From positions 248,001-312,000 of the forward strand of contig OZ243951.1 in the NCBI GenBank assembly GCA_965214565.1: a stretch of DNA of 64,000 bases. The letters run 5' to 3'. The first letter of the stretch is position 1. The number at the start of each line of letters is the position of its first letter. Under the pieces are notes generated by a model that saw nothing but the letters and a program-made list of their open reading frames with translations, searched no databases and was not told where the DNA came from. The position numbers and the translations under genes are program-made. The stretch comes from VXYK01 sp965214565. Its GTDB lineage: Bacteria > Actinomycetota > Acidimicrobiia > Acidimicrobiales > Aldehydirespiratoraceae. This document shows, in pieces, positions 54,412 to 63,009 of the stretch.

Positions 54412-54795
54412 TCAGTCCGCGTTCGCGCTGAGCATCTCGGCCACGCGGGTCTTGGCCATGACGCCTTCGAAGGGGCGTCCGATTATGGCCTTGTCGGGTC
54501 CGACGATGACCGGACGCTGAAGCAGCCGGTGATACTTGCCGAGCACCTCCACCACGGCATCGACATTGCCGACGTAGTCGTCCTCGTTGAGGCCGAGCTT
54601 GGCGAACTGAGCATCCTTGCGCACGAGGTTCTCGACAGGTTCCTCAAGCTTGGCTATCACCTCACGCAGCGTTTCCTCGTCGGGGAAGTCCTTCATATAG
54701 CGGACCTCTGTGAAGTCGACGCCCATCTCCGTGGCGACCGCCACGGCATTGCTCGACGAGTTTCAATGTTGGTTGTGGTAGATGGTCAGGGCCAT
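54412..54795 (-). CDS. ArsC-family selenoprotein (UGA at the catalytic Cys position)
   Basis: Read through UGA 54765-54763 the frame from ATG 54795 gives 127 residues with Sec at position 11: LTIYHNQHUNSSSNAVAVA. In ArsC/Spx-like proteins the segment is TIYHNPxCSxSR with the redox Cys at this very place. Downstream blocks fit ArsC (VDFTEVRYMKDFPDEETL, NLVRKDAQFAKLGL, LLQRPVIVGPDKAIIGRP). With UGA as stop only a 110-residue headless frame from 54744 is left. ATG 54795 has a strong AGGAG site and overlaps the ligase stop by ten bases. A perfect SECIS-like hairpin follows. Arsenate resistance genes are absent nearby, so the substrate may not be arsenate. Confidence 0.88.
54729..54746 (-). promoter_or_regulatory. 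Candidate bacterial SECIS element
   Basis: The mRNA CCGUGGC-GGUC-GCCACGG forms a perfect 7-bp GC-rich stem with a GGUC loop. The loop starts 23 bases after the UGA, inside the 16-37 base range. The E. coli formate dehydrogenase H element also presents GGUC in its apical loop, which SelB contacts. This is the strongest RNA structure near the gene start. Confidence 0.75.
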
Positions 54796-56336
54796 TGTTT
54801 CTCCTTGTATTGGTCACGAAGCTCGTATTTGAGGATCTTCATGGTGGCATTGCGGGGCAGCGGGCCATCGTGGATCTCGAGCTGCTCGGGGGTCTTCTGG
54901 AGCATCAATCCGGACTCTCTGCAAGCCGCTGCCATTTCCTCGAAGGTCAGGTCCGAATGTCCCGCCGCGGTCTCGATCACCGCACAGACACGTTCGCCCC
55001 GTTCGGTATCTGGCAGTCCGATCACCGCCGCGTTCTCCACCGACGGCAGCGAATAGAGGACGTCCTCGACTTCTTTCGCTGAGATGTTCTCACCTTTGCG
55101 GATGATGATGTCCTTGACACGCCCGGTGAGCGTCACATGCCCGTCGGCATGCTTGATTCCAAGATCGCCTGTGCGGAACCGGCCATGTTCGTCGAAGGCC
55201 TCTTCGTCGAGGCTCGGGTCTGTGTAGCCCGCGAACAGCATCGGCCCGTTGACGCGGACCTCGCCCTCGCTGCCCGGTTCAGCCTCCGAACCGTCGGCTG
55301 CCACAATCGTCACCTCGCAGCCCCTGATCGGTGCGCCCTCGGTGTTGGCGAGCTGCTCATCGGAGTCCGATGGCGAACCCTGGGTGATCATCGGGCATTC
55401 GGTCATGCCGTAACCGTGTGCGACGGGTATGCCCATCTTCTCCTTGACTTCGAAGTAGATCTCGGGGGGCTTGGGCGCGCCGCCACCGGCCATGGCTCGG
55501 AGCCGCGGCATCGAGTTGCCGCCGAGCTGCTGATCCTGCGCCAGGAACATCTGGTAGAAGGCCGTCGACCCGCCGATGATCGTGGCGCCGTGCTCGGCGT
55601 AGGCGGCCACGGAGCCGGCGGGCGTGAACTTCTCGATCAGGACCGCGCCGAAGCCGTCGACCAGCAGCATCACGATGAAGTCGGGGCCGCCGATGTGGGC
55701 ATAGGGGAAAGCGATGGTCCCCATGTCGTCGGCGTTGGTCTGAAGCGCCAGGGCGAGGCCGGTTCCTGCCGCTATCAGGGTCTTGTCGGAGTGCTTGACT
55801 CCCTTTGGGTCAGACGTGGTACCCGAGGTGTAGTAGATCCATCGCACTGCGTCGCCGTCGGTCGGTGCGGGCGGCAGACATTTTGGATCGCCCTCGGGGA
55901 GGTTCGAGTAGCCGTTGAGGATCTGGGGGCGGGGGTCGAGGTTCTCGCTTACTTCGGTCGCCATGGCGTGATAGTCGAATTCGCCCCAGACTCCCGGGGT
56001 GAACACGAAGCGGGCTCGGGTCTGGGCGATGCAGAATCCGACCTCTCGATGCCGGTAGATGTGGATGATCGGGTTCTGGACCGCGCCGAGGCGCGAGAGT
56101 GCGAAGCTCAACACGATCGTCTCGATCCGGGTGGGCAGTTCCCAGGTGACCGGGGTGCCCTCAGCTATCCCCAGCTGATACAGGCCGGCGGCCACTCTCT
56201 CAACCTTGTCGAGGAACTCTGAGTAGGTGAGTTGCCGAGAGGCGTCGTCGACTAGGAACGGTCGGTCGCCGGAGAGCGCTACACGGCGCTCCAACAGTTC
56301 CCAGAATGTTGTGGCATCAACAATCTGCTCGCTCAC
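54786..56336 (-). CDS. AMP-forming acyl-CoA synthetase
   Basis: A 516-residue adenylating enzyme from GTG 56336. The P-loop WIYYTSGTTSDPKGVKHSDK, the HGYGMTECPMI motif, FRTGDLGIKHADGHVTLTGR and the catalytic Lys near the end in PRNATMKILKYEL are present. It activates an unknown carboxylate (fatty acid, aromatic or steroid acid). It is followed by the ArsC-like selenoprotein with a ten-base overlap and then by the Rieske oxygenase, probably one operon. Confidence 0.9.
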   Translation of the reverse strand: MSEQIVDATTFWELLERRVALSGDRPFLVDDASRQLTYSEFLDKVERVAAGLYQLGIAEGTPVTWELPTRIETIVLSFALSRLGAVQNPIIHIYRHREVGFCIAQTRARFVFTPGVWGEFDYHAMATEVSENLDPRPQILNGYSNLPEGDPKCLPPAPTDGDAVRWIYYTSGTTSDPKGVKHSDKTLIAAGTGLALALQTNADDMGTIAFPYAHIGGPDFIVMLLVDGFGAVLIEKFTPAGSVAAYAEHGATIIGGSTAFYQMFLAQDQQLGGNSMPRLRAMAGGGAPKPPEIYFEVKEKMGIPVAHGYGMTECPMITQGSPSDSDEQLANTEGAPIRGCEVTIVAADGSEAEPGSEGEVRVNGPMLFAGYTDPSLDEEAFDEHGRFRTGDLGIKHADGHVTLTGRVKDIIIRKGENISAKEVEDVLYSLPSVENAAVIGLPDTERGERVCAVIETAAGHSDLTFEEMAAACRESGLMLQKTPEQLEIHDGPLPRNATMKILKYELRDQYKEKQWP

Positions 56337-56445
56337 TTCGCGTTCCGTCGCCTTTCGGTATGTTGCAGCGGCACAAGTATTACTCGCGCCGTCAACGGAG
56401 GCGAATCTGGCGGTTGGGTGAACCTCGCCGCCGGGCGGGTTGACC

Positions 56446-56784
56446 TCAGACCGCTTCGTTCCCGCGCTCCCCAGTGCGGATACGGGCGAGGGTCTCGACT
56501 GGTGTGACCCAAACTTTGCCGTCACCGATCTTCTCGGTACGGGCTGAAACCAGAATCGCCTCAACCACGCCGTCGGCCGCGGAGTCGTCAACGAGAATCT
56601 CGATTCTGGTCTTGGGTGTGAAGGTCACCCGGTACTCGGTGCCGCGGTAGGTCTCGCTGTGGCCGCCCTGGCGGCCGAAGCCCTGCACCTCTGACACGGT
56701 CATGCCGGCCACACCGATATCGGCGAGCGCAGTCTTGACATCTTCGAGTTTGAATGGCTTGATCACTGCACTGACTAGTTTCAT
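56446..56784 (-). CDS. PII nitrogen-regulatory protein (GlnB/GlnK)
   Basis: A 112-residue PII signal protein from ATG 56784. KLVSAVIKPFKLEDVKTALAD, the T-loop with GGHSETYRGTEYRVTF (modifiable Tyr) and the B/C loop VSARTEKIGDGKVWVTPVE are complete. It should sense 2-oxoglutarate and ATP/ADP. Unusually no amtB or glnD lies next to it; instead a divergent GntR-type gene shares a palindrome-rich AT-rich control region. Confidence 0.92.
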   Translation of the reverse strand: MKLVSAVIKPFKLEDVKTALADIGVAGMTVSEVQGFGRQGGHSETYRGTEYRVTFTPKTRIEILVDDSAADGVVEAILVSARTEKIGDGKVWVTPVETLARIRTGERGNEAV

Positions 56785-56808
56785 GACGGATTCTCCGTTC
56801 CGGTTGGG

Positions 56809-56923
56809 TTGATACAATCATACTATGTATCAATACCAATCGGTGTCAAGGTCATAATATTTCTCCATTTTTCCCTAAATTCTTCTGATTTGGTTCTTAA
56901 TTCTGTAGTTTGTATTGATACAA
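56809..56923. promoter_or_regulatory. Operator pair between the PII and GntR genes
   Basis: The AT-rich divergent gap holds three related sites. TTGATACA (56809-56816) and TGTATCAA (56826-56833) form an 8-bp inverted repeat next to the PII start; within it is GTATCAATAC (56827-56836). Next to the GntR start lies the palindrome TTGTATTGATACAA (56910-56923), which carries the reverse complement of the same 10-mer. This fits a dimeric GntR/YtrA repressor controlling both genes. Confidence 0.65.
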
Positions 56924-56931
56924 TAATCAGT

Positions 56932-57408
56932 ATGGCAGATACAGAACGCGCTCCGATCGTCAACTACCGCGACCACCGGAACTTCGAGCGACGGCTCGTG
57001 ATCCGGCTCGAGACAGGCGCCAACATTCCAGTGTTCGAACAGCTCCGGGCACAGTTGTCGGTGATGACCGCGGTCGGACGGCTCGAACCCCGCAGCAAGC
57101 TGCCAACGGTTAGAGAGCTCGCCACCGCGCTCGATCTAGCACCCGGAACCGTGGCACGCGCCTATCGGGAACTCGAGAACGACGGCATCGTCGAAGGCCG
57201 AGGCCGCCGCGGGACTTTCGTGGTGGACGAGCCCCCCCACAGCGAACCGCTCCAGGAGCGCCGCAAACGGGTGGCAACCGCGGCCGACCGTTTCGTCTTC
57301 GAACTCGCCGTGCTCGGAGTCGGACTCGACGACGCGCTCGAAGCGGTCAGAGCAGCAACCGAGCGACACGGCACAGGAGCAGAAACAGAAGCGGCGCCCG
57401 CTCCGTAG
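56932..57408 (+). CDS. GntR-family regulator (YtrA-like, short effector region)
   Basis: A 158-residue protein from ATG 56932. The winged HTH is clear: IPVFEQLRAQLSVMTAVGRL, SKLPTVRELATALDLAPGTVA, RAYRELENDGIVEGRGRRGTF. The C-terminal part is only about 60 residues and mostly helical (VFELAVLGVGLDDALEAVRAA), as in YtrA-type members. Its gene is divergent from the PII gene, and the operators between them suggest it represses both itself and PII. The usual partner ABC transporter genes of YtrA are absent. Confidence 0.85.
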   Translation: MADTERAPIVNYRDHRNFERRLVIRLETGANIPVFEQLRAQLSVMTAVGRLEPRSKLPTVRELATALDLAPGTVARAYRELENDGIVEGRGRRGTFVVDEPPHSEPLQERRKRVATAADRFVFELAVLGVGLDDALEAVRAATERHGTGAETEAAPAP

Positions 57409-57421
57409 AGACGGGCGCCGC
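57391..57421. terminator. Strong GC hairpin at the end of the GntR gene
   Basis: GCGGCGCCCG (57391-57400) and CGGGCGCCGC (57412-57421) form a perfect 10-bp stem with an 11-base loop that contains the GntR stop codon. It lies between two convergent genes and probably stops transcription in both directions. No U-tract follows, as is common in high-GC actinobacteria. Confidence 0.65.
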
Positions 57422-57487
57422 GTACACCCCTGGAGGGAGGCGACAATTCTTGTTTCTTGGACCATCCGGTAGGAGTATCGGTTACAC

Positions 57488-58714
57488 CTAGCTGGGAATA
57501 TCTCGGAAGGGGATTCCCTTGTCGGGTCTGGGCTCTTGGGGCAGGCCCAGCACGTTTTCACCGATGATGTTGCGCTGCACCTGATCGGTGCCTCCCCCGA
57601 TGCGAGACATCCACTGCCCTAAGAAGGCATAGTTCTGCCAGAACCCGTTGAACACCGCATCGGCGCCGTAGAGCGTGGCACTCGGACCCATGATTGCCAT
57701 CGACAGGTCACCCATCAACTCCAGCCGGCGTGACGCCGCGAGTTTCAGCACCGAACTCTCAGGACCGGGCAGTTCACCACGCGAGGTTGCCGTGCGCACC
57801 CGGTAACCGAGGAACCGCATCGTCTCGACAATCGTGTACAAGCGCGCAAGCTGCTGGCGGATCACCGGATCATCCGTCACTCCGAAACGCCGAGCCAGCT
57901 CGATCACATCGCCGACATAGGAGACCTGACCGCCGATCCCCGCCCGCTCATTGCTCAGGGTGGTCAGAATCGGGCCCCAACCGCGATTGAGTCCACCGAC
58001 GACACAGTCGAGCGGCACCCGCACATTGTCGAGGAAGACCTCGTTGAACTCCGAACGACCCGTGGGCTGCTTCAAGGGACGAACGTCGATCCCCGGAGTG
58101 GCCATGTCGAGCAGCAGATACGTGATTCCCCGATGCTTGGGTTGATCGACATCGGTTCGGACCAACAACATGCCGTGCGCAGCTTCCCGAGCGCTCGAAG
58201 TCCACACCTTCTGTCCGTTGACGACGATCTCGTCGCCGTCGAGGATCCCGGACGTTCGCAGACCGGCCAGGTCAGAACCTGCCCCCGGTTCGGAGAACAG
58301 CTGACACCAGGTCTGCTCACCGGTCAGCATCGGTTCGAGGTACTTGCTCTTCTGGGCGTCGGTGCCGTGGGCGATGATCGTCGGACCGGCCATTCCTATC
58401 GACTGTGCGAACTGCCCCATCGGCAGGTCGTACCGCGCCTCCTCCTCTGCGAAGATCCCGGCCATATGGCCGGACAGGCCCCGACCGCCATAGGCCGCAG
58501 GCCATGTCAGGCCCGCCCAGCCCTCGTCGTACTTGGTGCGTTGCCACTTGCGGCAGCGGGCCGTGTAGGCAGCCGATTCTGCGACGCTGGGAGGTTTGGC
58601 CCAGTAGCTCTCGCTGAGATCGACCTCGGTGGGCAGCAACTCGGCGTGTCGGCACAGGAAGTCGCGGCACCGCTCACGCCACGCGGCCTCCTCAGGCGTG
58701 TCATCGAAGTCCAT
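57488..58714 (-). CDS. Acyl-CoA dehydrogenase family protein
   Basis: A 408-residue FAD enzyme from ATG 58714. QLFSEPGAGSDLAGLRTSGI, NGQKVWTSSAREAAHGMLL and the C-terminal RIGGGTDQVQRNIIGENVLGL are typical. As in the other dehydrogenase of this window the residue before GT is Gly instead of the catalytic Glu of medium-chain enzymes, so it probably uses a different base or a partner chain. It is downstream of the SDR gene (ten bases apart) and probably in its operon. Confidence 0.88.
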   Translation of the reverse strand: MDFDDTPEEAAWRERCRDFLCRHAELLPTEVDLSESYWAKPPSVAESAAYTARCRKWQRTKYDEGWAGLTWPAAYGGRGLSGHMAGIFAEEEARYDLPMGQFAQSIGMAGPTIIAHGTDAQKSKYLEPMLTGEQTWCQLFSEPGAGSDLAGLRTSGILDGDEIVVNGQKVWTSSAREAAHGMLLVRTDVDQPKHRGITYLLLDMATPGIDVRPLKQPTGRSEFNEVFLDNVRVPLDCVVGGLNRGWGPILTTLSNERAGIGGQVSYVGDVIELARRFGVTDDPVIRQQLARLYTIVETMRFLGYRVRTATSRGELPGPESSVLKLAASRRLELMGDLSMAIMGPSATLYGADAVFNGFWQNYAFLGQWMSRIGGGTDQVQRNIIGENVLGLPQEPRPDKGIPFRDIPS

Positions 58715-58724
58715 GGGTGCCCTG

Positions 58725-59636
58725 TCAGTCCCGCACGCCATGAACTGGCTGTGGAGAACGCTCGCCCGCAATCGATCGATGCGCCAGCTCACCCGCTTCG
58801 GCGACGGTCATGCGGCGACCGCCGACCGAAACGACCGGGCCCTTCTGCCAACCGTCGCAGACGTTGAGCTGGTCGCCGGTGTTCTCGAAGGTTCGACCGG
58901 TCACGTCACAGGCAGCGCTGCCCAGCCAGACGACCAGCGGAGAAACGTTCTCGGGCGCCTTTTCGTCGAAGCCCTCTGGTATCTCGGCGCTGTAGAAGAT
59001 GCCCTCGGTCATACGGGTGCGGGCATCGGGGGCGATGGCGTTGGCGAGCACGCCGTAACGCCCCCACTCCGCGGCCTGTTGAATCGTCAACAGCGCGATC
59101 CCGGCCTTGGCCGCCGCATAGTTGCCCTGGCCGATCGATCCGGCCAGACCGGCCCCCGAAGAGGTGTTGACCACTCGGGCCGCGACCGGCTCGCCCGCCT
59201 TGGCCTGGTCGCGCCAATATTCGACAGCGTGGCGTGCCGGGGCGAAATGGCCTTTGAGGTGCACCCGGGTGACGCTGTCCCATTCATCCTCGGACATTCC
59301 CGCGAGCATCCGGTCACGGAGGAATCCTGCGTTGCAGACCAGCGTGTCGAGCCCGCCGTAGGTGCTTATCGCCTGTTGAACCAACGCCGCGGCCTGGGCC
59401 CAGTCGGCCACATCAGCCGCGTTGGCCACCGCAGCACCACCGTTGGCGACAATCTCTGCCACCACGTCCTTGGCGGCATCGCTGGTTGACGGTGTGCCGT
59501 CGCGCTCGACGCCGAGGTCGTTGACCACGACGCGGGCGCCGTGCGCCGCGAATGCCAGCGCATGGGCACGGCCGAGACCTCCCCCAGCCCCGGTGACGAT
59601 CACCACCCGCCCGTCAAGATCGACCGCCTCAGTCAT
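58725..59636 (-). CDS. Short-chain dehydrogenase/reductase (multifunctional-enzyme type 2-like)
   Basis: A 303-residue SDR. VVIVTGAGGGLGRAHALAFA with VNDLGVERDG, then NAGFLRDRML, Ser in VVNTSSGAGLAG and Tyr/Lys in GNYAAAKAGIALL make the complete active site. It resembles the (3R)-hydroxyacyl-CoA dehydrogenase part of peroxisomal multifunctional enzyme type 2, so a beta-oxidation-like step on a bulky acyl-CoA is likely. It lies between the thiolase-like cassette 2 and the acyl-CoA dehydrogenase on the same strand. Confidence 0.9.
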   Translation of the reverse strand: MTEAVDLDGRVVIVTGAGGGLGRAHALAFAAHGARVVVNDLGVERDGTPSTSDAAKDVVAEIVANGGAAVANAADVADWAQAAALVQQAISTYGGLDTLVCNAGFLRDRMLAGMSEDEWDSVTRVHLKGHFAPARHAVEYWRDQAKAGEPVAARVVNTSSGAGLAGSIGQGNYAAAKAGIALLTIQQAAEWGRYGVLANAIAPDARTRMTEGIFYSAEIPEGFDEKAPENVSPLVVWLGSAACDVTGRTFENTGDQLNVCDGWQKGPVVSVGGRRMTVAEAGELAHRSIAGERSPQPVHGVRD

Positions 59637-59714
59637 AGCGGCACTCCAGTCGCTGTCTTGGTGTCATTGGGTCCTGGGTCATTGGTCAGCCAGCAACTCG
59701 TCCACGACGCTGCT

Positions 59715-60872
59715 TCAAGAGAACACCGGGTCCAGTTCGGAAGACACGATCCACATCGCGAAATACTGGGCTGCTCCCCCATATGCGTGACCGAGCGCAA
59801 CCCTTGCTCCGTCGACCTGATAGTCACCGGCAGTGCCCCGCACCTGATTGGCCGCCTCGAGGCAGCGAATCATCCCCGACGCACCTATCGGATTCGACGA
59901 CAGCACACCGCCCGAGCAGTTGACCGGGAAGTCGCCGCCCAGCGCCGTCGCGCCCTCATCGGTCATCTTCCAGCCTTCGCCGTCCGGTGCGATGAGGTGC
60001 CCCTCGAGCCACATCGGTTCGTACCAACTGAACGGAACATACAGCTCCGCGGTGTCGATCTGACGGCGCGGATCGGTGATCCCCACCTCCTTGTACAACG
60101 CTGCCGCACAATCGACCCCGGCCTGGGGTTTGACGGTGTCGCGCCCGGGGAAGCTCGAGAATTCGGTGCGCTTGGCGTGCCCAAGCACCCAGGCAGGCGG
60201 GTTCGGCGAGCGCGAGACCAGATCCTCTGAACTCAGCACCATCGCGGCGGCGCCGTCGGAGGAGGGGCACGACTCCAAGAAGTGCAGGGGATCCCACAGC
60301 ATCGGTGATTCCTTGACCGCCTCGACGCTGATGTCGGTGAGATGCAGGTGTGCGTACTGGTTCTTCAGCGCGTTCTGTCGGTCCTTGACCGCTACCTGCC
60401 AACCGATGTGCTCCGGCGCGCCAGAGCGCCGTATGTACTCCCGTATCCACGGAGCGAAGGTCCCTCCGGCTCCCTGGCCTCCGGATTTGCCGCCCGACAA
60501 TGCCCAGGTGGCGTTCCCCTCTGACTGTTTCTCGTAGGTGACGGTCAATACGGTGTCGTAACGGCCGCTCTCCACGAGCACAGCAGCGGAGATCGCCGTT
60601 GAGGCACCCACTGATCCGGCTGTATGGACTCGGTGGATAGGCTTGCCGACCGCTCCGAGAGCATCAGCGAGCGACAACTCGGGCATTATCACGCCCTCCA
60701 ATGCGTCGGGGGCCTTTCCGAGCACCACGGCGTCGATGTCGGCAAAGCTCACTTCGGCGTCGTCGAGGGCCCGCAGGGCGGCCTCCCGTACCAGCCCGTC
60801 GAGCGAGAGGTCGTCGCGCCGCCGCTTGTACTTGGTCTGGCCGATTCCGACGACTGCACAGGGTCGAGCCAT
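59715..60872 (-). CDS. Thiolase-superfamily lipid-transfer/aldolase-like protein (cassette 2, subunit A)
   Basis: A 385-residue paralog of the protein at 44370-45530. VVGIGQTKYKRRRDDLSLDG, HTAGSVGASTAISAAVLVES and the final ARVALGHAYGGAAQYFAMW correspond block for block. The thiolase nucleophile Cys is again missing. It is the last gene of a second DUF35-B-A cassette and is followed by SDR and acyl-CoA dehydrogenase genes, which supports a role in the last steps of side-chain or ring degradation. Confidence 0.87.
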   Translation of the reverse strand: MARPCAVVGIGQTKYKRRRDDLSLDGLVREAALRALDDAEVSFADIDAVVLGKAPDALEGVIMPELSLADALGAVGKPIHRVHTAGSVGASTAISAAVLVESGRYDTVLTVTYEKQSEGNATWALSGGKSGGQGAGGTFAPWIREYIRRSGAPEHIGWQVAVKDRQNALKNQYAHLHLTDISVEAVKESPMLWDPLHFLESCPSSDGAAAMVLSSEDLVSRSPNPPAWVLGHAKRTEFSSFPGRDTVKPQAGVDCAAALYKEVGITDPRRQIDTAELYVPFSWYEPMWLEGHLIAPDGEGWKMTDEGATALGGDFPVNCSGGVLSSNPIGASGMIRCLEAANQVRGTAGDYQVDGARVALGHAYGGAAQYFAMWIVSSELDPVFS

Positions 60873-60873
60873 G

Positions 60874-61950
60874 TCAGGCTCCTCCTTCCAAGACACACAG
60901 CAGGTTCTGTTGCAACGCCGCGCCCGAGGAGGCATGGGCAACTCCCCGCCCTGCATCACCGGTGGCGATGCGTCGGGCGACCTCGATCACTCGGACCAGG
61001 CCCGTCGCCATCACCGGATCGCCTGCGAGGGGTCCTCCTGAGGGGTTCACAGAGGTGGAGTCGGCGAGGTTCAGAGCGTTGCGCAGAATGATCTCCTCGT
61101 GGGCGTGGGTGACGTGCAACTCGACCACATCAACAGCCCCGTCGCCGACTCCTGATCCCGCCGCGGCGAGGCGTGTGCTCGGCGAGTCGGTGAGGTCGCG
61201 CAGCCCTGCGTGATGGGACTCGATGCGATGGTCGAGTCCGGTGATCCACACCGGGTTGTCGGTGATCTCTGTGGCCCGGTCCCGGCGGGCGATCAGCAGC
61301 GCGGCGGCACCGTCCGCCTTGGGCGACACGTCATGGGCGCGCAGCGGAGCCATGTCATAGGGGGCTGCGAGGAGTTCTTCGACCGTGGCTGTGGTGCGGA
61401 TCTGGGCATGGGGGTTGCTTGCCGCTGAGGCGTAGCTGCGGGCCACGACTTCGGCGATCTCGGTCTCGGTGGCCTTGTGCGACTCGATCAGCGAGCGGGC
61501 CGCGATTCCGGCCATGGCATCGGGGTCGATGCCCAAGGGAGCGACAACGTATGGATCGGCCTGCAGGTGGAAGACCTCGCGGGAGTTGCACGGGGAGGAC
61601 TTTCCTGAGCCCACCACCATGGCAATGTCGATGTCGCCCATCTGCAACCTCAGCCACGCCTCGAACAGTGCCCAGGCTCCGTCCATCTCAACATGGGATT
61701 CGTACACGGGCGGCCACGCACCCATCCCGTCGACGTTCGACACGAAGGCGAAGGGCATTCCGCTGAGGTAGTCGCAGCTGCCGGCGATCGTGAAGTCGAC
61801 GTCATGGCGTTCGATTCCGGCGTCGGCGAGCAGCGCATTGACGCACTCCATGATGAGCACGACTTCGGGGCCGTCGTAGCGCACATGCGCGTCGGTCTGC
61901 GCAAAGCCCACGATCGCTATGTCGTTCTCGTGGCGTTGAGACTGTGGCAT
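60874..61950 (-). CDS. Thiolase-superfamily protein (cassette 2, subunit B)
   Basis: A 358-residue paralog of 45533-46585. DIAIVGFAQTDAHVRYDG, FTIAGSCDYLSGMPFAFVS, the Cys-free ESHVEMDGAWALFEAWLRL and the C-terminal STSVNPSGGPLAGDPVMATG align well with the cassette 1 protein. ATG 61950 shares a base with the DUF35 stop, so translation is coupled. It ends one base before the start of subunit A. Confidence 0.86.
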   Translation of the reverse strand: MPQSQRHENDIAIVGFAQTDAHVRYDGPEVVLIMECVNALLADAGIERHDVDFTIAGSCDYLSGMPFAFVSNVDGMGAWPPVYESHVEMDGAWALFEAWLRLQMGDIDIAMVVGSGKSSPCNSREVFHLQADPYVVAPLGIDPDAMAGIAARSLIESHKATETEIAEVVARSYASAASNPHAQIRTTATVEELLAAPYDMAPLRAHDVSPKADGAAALLIARRDRATEITDNPVWITGLDHRIESHHAGLRDLTDSPSTRLAAAGSGVGDGAVDVVELHVTHAHEEIILRNALNLADSTSVNPSGGPLAGDPVMATGLVRVIEVARRIATGDAGRGVAHASSGAALQQNLLCVLEGGA

Positions 61951-62942
61951 CAGAAGTTGTGCTCCTTCAACAGTTCGGGATCGACGTCGGGCTCTCCGGT
62001 CGGTTCCCAGCGCTCGTACACCTCTTCGTTGAGGCCGTAGCCGCGGTTGTCGAGATCGCCGATGCGGTCTTCTTCGCGCCACACCATCCGCAGGCGCATG
62101 CCGACACGGAAGTCCTCGATCCTGATGTCGCGGATATCGATCCCTCCGACTGTGGAGTCTGCGCCGTCGAGGAGCACCGAGCAGCGGATGTAGGGCTCCG
62201 TCTCGGTCTGTCCGTGATATTGGACCGGAACGATCTCGGTGAAGGACGTGACCGTGCCGACGTCGGCCACCTCCACGTCATCGTCTGGGGTCATCGGCAC
62301 CCGGTTGGTGGCGTCGTAGCCGCGGCTCGGCACATGGACCTTGCCGTCGACGGGGCTTCGCTGCCCGATGATCCTGCCCTGCTGCAGTCCCTCCACGAAG
62401 CGACGGCGATGGGGCAGCAGCGGCTCTCGGATTCGCACGCCTATCAGGTGTTCGGTGATCATCACGGGCTCTGCGTCGTCATCGACTTCCGGTGCTGCGG
62501 GTGCCTCGTCGCCGGGAACGAAGTAGATGTCGTTGATCGTGCCCTGCCGGTCGCCTCTGAAACGCACCACAACACGCATTCCGGTCGCCATCGCGTCTTC
62601 AGAGCCGGCGTCGACTGCATGCAGCATGGTCGTGTCTGCACCGTCGAGTTTGATCTGGGCGAAGGCGAAGGGGTGCTCGAAAGGATGCTTGGAGGTCGGT
62701 TGAGCGACCCATGTCCAACCGGTGACCACTCCGGCGGGACCAACCTCGACGAGGTTCTCGGGGCCCACAGTGGCGCCGGTGTCGGGGGCGTACTCGACAG
62801 GCGGGCAGATGACCCTGCCGCCGACCCTTGTGGCGAGGATTCGTCCGTCTCGAAGACCGGTCAGGAACGGTCCGATTATCGGTCCGGTGGTTCGCGTGTA
62901 GGGGTACTCGAGGTTGAAGTCAATTTCGAAGAGTTCAGCCAT
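61950..62942 (-). CDS. Double DUF35 (OB-fold) protein (cassette 2)
   Basis: A 330-residue paralog of 46582-47610. EYPYTRTTGPIIGPFLTGLRDG and VICPPVEYAP in the first half and RIREPLLPHRRRFVEGLQQG with GQRSPVDGKVHVPSRG in the second repeat the pattern. Only isolated Cys remain, so zinc binding is doubtful. ATG 62942 is chosen; a GTG/ATG six codons upstream is possible. It opens the cassette and lies 67 bases from the amidohydrolase gene upstream. Confidence 0.84.
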   Translation of the reverse strand: MAELFEIDFNLEYPYTRTTGPIIGPFLTGLRDGRILATRVGGRVICPPVEYAPDTGATVGPENLVEVGPAGVVTGWTWVAQPTSKHPFEHPFAFAQIKLDGADTTMLHAVDAGSEDAMATGMRVVVRFRGDRQGTINDIYFVPGDEAPAAPEVDDDAEPVMITEHLIGVRIREPLLPHRRRFVEGLQQGRIIGQRSPVDGKVHVPSRGYDATNRVPMTPDDDVEVADVGTVTSFTEIVPVQYHGQTETEPYIRCSVLLDGADSTVGGIDIRDIRIEDFRVGMRLRMVWREEDRIGDLDNRGYGLNEEVYERWEPTGEPDVDPELLKEHNF

Positions 62943-63009
62943 ACGCCCGCAGTCCACCACAACTCGCGTCGGCTCCCCAAAACCGGGACCTGTTCTGTGT
63001 CATCGTTGC

